Assembly: GCA_013695465.1 (NCBI GenBank)
Contig: JACDAL010000042.1
Location: forward strand, 1-35,992
DNA: 35,992 nucleotides
From: Actinomycetota bacterium
Lineage (GTDB): Bacteria; Actinomycetota; CADDZG01; WHSQ01
Direction: 5' to 3'
The position numbers and the translations under genes are program-made. Below, piece by piece: positions 33,846 through 35,992 of the stretch; position 1 is the first letter of the stretch; each line of letters begins with the position of its first letter. The notes under the pieces are model-generated. The model was not told the origin of the DNA. It saw only the letters and a program-made list of their open reading frames with translations, and searched no databases.

Positions 33846-35042
33846 ATGAACATGAGCGAGACGATCGATGTTCTCAAAGCCGTCTCTGATCTCAAAGACC
33901 AGGGGCGGCCCATGGCGCTGGCCACGATCGTCTCGGTCAGCGGCTCGACCTATAGGAGGCCGGGGGCTCGTCTCCTCGTGCCCGACGAGGGCGCCTCCGT
34001 GGGAAACCTCTCAGGTGGCTGTCTCGAGGGGGAGGTCGAGGACGTGGGCCGCGGGGTCATGGCATCGGGGGAATCGCGCCTCACGCTCTACGATCTCACC
34101 GCCGACGACGAGGTCATTTGGGGCTGGGGGTTGGGTTGTAACGGGGCCATCGAGGTCTTCGTGGAGCCGGCCGAGCGGGTCGCCGAAATCGCCGACACCC
34201 TGAGAGACGCGATCGAGAACGAGCGAGCGGTGGCGATCGCCACAGTGCTCACCTGCACCTCTACTCCTTCCTCCACCCTTTCTAAACCTTCCTCCACCCT
34301 TTCTTCCCCCTCCTCCACCCCGGGTGTTCCGGTGGGCGCCCGGCTGCTGGTTCGGCCCGGTGAGGACCGGAGGGGGTCCACCGGAGTATCCGCTCTCGAC
34401 GACGAGCTCGAGCTGCGGGCGAGGGATGCGCTCGCCTCCGGGCGCACCGAGGCCTTGTCCTTCATGGTCTCCGGCTACCAGGTGCGAGCGTTCATCGAGA
34501 GTGTGCTTCCGCCGCCGCGACTGTTGGTGTGCGGCGCCGGGCACGATGCCATCCCGGTTGTCAAGCTCGCCTCAGAGCTGGGGTGGCGCACGGTGGTGGT
34601 CGACGACCGAAGCGACTTCCTCGACCGAGCCCGATTTCCCGGGGCCGGGGAGCTCGTCGAGGCGCAGCCGGGTGAGGCGGCCGCCAAGGCAGGTTTGCAT
34701 CGGCGTTGCTATGCACTGGTGATGAGCCACAATTACTTGCGAGACCGCGACTATCTCAAGTCGTTTCTCGGTAGCGACGTTGCTTACATCGGGATGCTCG
34801 GTCCCCAGGCTCGCACCGAACGGTTGCTCGCCGATCTCGCCACCGAGGGGATAGTCGCAAGCTCGGAGCGACTCTCGGTCATCCATGGGCCCGCGGGGCT
34901 CGATCTTGGATCCGAGGGTCCGGAGGAGATCGCGGTTGCTATCGTTGCTGAGGTTCTGGCCGTCACCCGGGCTCGAGAGGGCGGCTTCTTGCGGGATCGT
35001 AGCGGGACCATGCACGATCATCTCGAGCGTGCGGAGTCGTGA
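33846..35042 (+). CDS. XdhC/CoxI-family protein
   Basis: MALATIVSVSGSTYRRPGARLLVPDEGASVGNLSGGCLEGEVEDVGR...GWGLGCNGAIEVFVEP...RLLVCGAGHDAIPVVKLASELGWRTVVVDDR...YALVMSHNYLRDRDYLKSFLGSDVAYIGMLGPQARTERLL. Confidence 0.93.
   Translation: MNMSETIDVLKAVSDLKDQGRPMALATIVSVSGSTYRRPGARLLVPDEGASVGNLSGGCLEGEVEDVGRGVMASGESRLTLYDLTADDEVIWGWGLGCNGAIEVFVEPAERVAEIADTLRDAIENERAVAIATVLTCTSTPSSTLSKPSSTLSSPSSTPGVPVGARLLVRPGEDRRGSTGVSALDDELELRARDALASGRTEALSFMVSGYQVRAFIESVLPPPRLLVCGAGHDAIPVVKLASELGWRTVVVDDRSDFLDRARFPGAGELVEAQPGEAAAKAGLHRRCYALVMSHNYLRDRDYLKSFLGSDVAYIGMLGPQARTERLLADLATEGIVASSERLSVIHGPAGLDLGSEGPEEIAVAIVAEVLAVTRAREGGFLRDRSGTMHDHLERAES
34266..34325. repeat. 21-bp in-frame tandem repeat (about 3 units), polypyrimidine-rich, inside xdhC
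   Basis: CCTTCCTCCACCCTTTCTAAA / CCTTCCTCCACCCTTTCTTCC / CCCTCCTCCACCCCGGGT; encodes PSSTLSK-PSSTLSS-PSSTPG. Confidence 0.9.
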
Positions 35043-35070
35043 CCTGAAACCGAATAGCTAGGGGGAAGCC

Positions 35071-35844
35071 ATGTTGCTCGAGAACTCCTTCGAGGTGCCT
35101 GCCTCGATCGATGTGACGTGGGCGTATCTGCTCGACGTCGTGCAAGTTGTTCCCTGCATGCCGGGGGCGGAAATCACTGAGGTGATCGACGACAGCAACT
35201 GGAAGGGCAAAGTCACGATCAAGCTGGGGCCGGTGTCGATGTCGTTCAAGGGCAAGGTCTCGATCTCAGAGCGGGACGACGAGGCGCACAGGGTCGTCCT
35301 GAAGGGTTCGGGCATGGAGCAGCGGGGCAAGGGTGCTGCTTCGGCGACGATCACCACAACCGCCGAGAAGATCTCCTCGGGGACGAAGATCGTGGTCGTC
35401 CAGGACCTCAAGGTCCAGGGGCAGGCCGCTCAGATGAGCCGCGGAATGATGCAGGACGTGTCGGCGAGGCTCACCCGTCAGTTCGCCGACTGCCTCAAGG
35501 CCAACCTCCAGGTCGAGAGGGCGGAGGAGGGAGAGAGGGCCGAGGGGGCAAAGAGGGCGGTAGCCGAGGCGCCGGCACCTGTGGTTCCCGCTTCCGAGCC
35601 GGCTCGCAGCGCGCCAGCTCAGAGCGTGTCGGAGCCTGAATCGGCGGCTGCGGCCCGCAATGCGCCTCCGCAGGGAGCGGCCCCGGAGGGCGGTCCCGAG
35701 CGACGCCCCGTTCCGGCGCCCGCATCGAGGCCTGCGCGAGTCCAGGCGGCCGCCAAACCGGTCGGCGGGTTCTCGCTCATGTTCAGCGCACTGTTGAGCG
35801 CCTTGAAGCGACAGATGGGAAAGCTGTTCGGCAAGAGCCGGTGA
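35071..35844 (+). CDS. CoxG-family SRPBCC protein with long disordered linker and amphipathic C-terminus
   Basis: MLLENSFEVPASIDVTWAYLLDVVQVVPCMPGAEITEVIDDSNWKGKVTIKLGPVSMSFKGKVSI (CoxG-like), Ala/Pro/Glu-rich tail, C-term KPVGGFSLMFSALLSALKRQMGKLFGKSR. Confidence 0.9.
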   Translation: MLLENSFEVPASIDVTWAYLLDVVQVVPCMPGAEITEVIDDSNWKGKVTIKLGPVSMSFKGKVSISERDDEAHRVVLKGSGMEQRGKGAASATITTTAEKISSGTKIVVVQDLKVQGQAAQMSRGMMQDVSARLTRQFADCLKANLQVERAEEGERAEGAKRAVAEAPAPVVPASEPARSAPAQSVSEPESAAAARNAPPQGAAPEGGPERRPVPAPASRPARVQAAAKPVGGFSLMFSALLSALKRQMGKLFGKSR

Positions 35845-35992
35845 TCGCCGGGGTGATCCTGGCCGCGGGAAGCTCCCTGCGCCTCGGTCGCCCCAAGCAA
35901 CTCCTCATGTGGCGGGGGCGTCCGCTGCTCCAGCACGTGGTCGAGGCCGCAGCCTCCTCGAATCTGTCCGAGCTGGTGGTGGTGCTGGGCCA
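35841..35992 (+). CDS. MobA-like NTP transferase / molybdenum cofactor cytidylyltransferase, truncated by window end
   Basis: VIAGVILAAGSSLRLGRPKQLLMWRGRPLLQHVVEAAASSNLSELVVVLG (LAAGxSxRxGxPKQLL); GTG overlaps the coxG stop (GTGA). Confidence 0.85.
   Translation, partial: MIAGVILAAGSSLRLGRPKQLLMWRGRPLLQHVVEAAASSNLSELVVVLG

Noticed and set aside
1-35992. tRNA/rRNA genes, transposases, integrases or phage genes
   Set aside because: None could be recognised by eye in either strand; no claim is made.

Overview
High-GC, actinobacterial-looking chromosomal window with dense genes and many antisense shadow ORFs in the ORF track. From left to right it contains: a 3'-truncated GABA-type aminotransferase (-) divergent from a PucR-family regulator; a lipoprotein; aconitase; a small HExxH protein; an SDR; a secreted protein; and a two-part metallophosphoesterase. 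Next come a dCMP deaminase and a DNA end-joining locus in which LigD is split into PE-ligase and polymerase ORFs around a DUF72 gene, with a methyltransferase overlapping the ligase by GTGA. After a PfpI/DJ-1 protein there is a cyclase-family protein with an altered metal motif, a six-Asp-box BNR/sialidase-like protein, a decayed CAP/SCP-domain gene, a long-chain acyl-CoA ligase and Acs. The right third is a molybdenum-hydroxylase island. Its minus-strand order is coxS-coxL-coxM-coxD-(Nramp-like transporter)-(SDR)-coxE, followed by a PhoX/DUF839 protein and a MogA-XdhC fusion. Its plus-strand part is xdhC-coxG-mocA, truncated at the window end. The CoxL motif is AYRGAGR (form II), not AYxCSFR, so a true CO substrate is doubtful. 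The most notable observations are this operon with its embedded divergent transporter/SDR pair, the MogA-XdhC fusion, a hairpin between coxM and coxD, a 39-nt stem-loop element found twice in intergenic DNA, and several inverted repeats at plausible operator positions. All calls are by eye from translations and motifs; no searches or folding programs were run.
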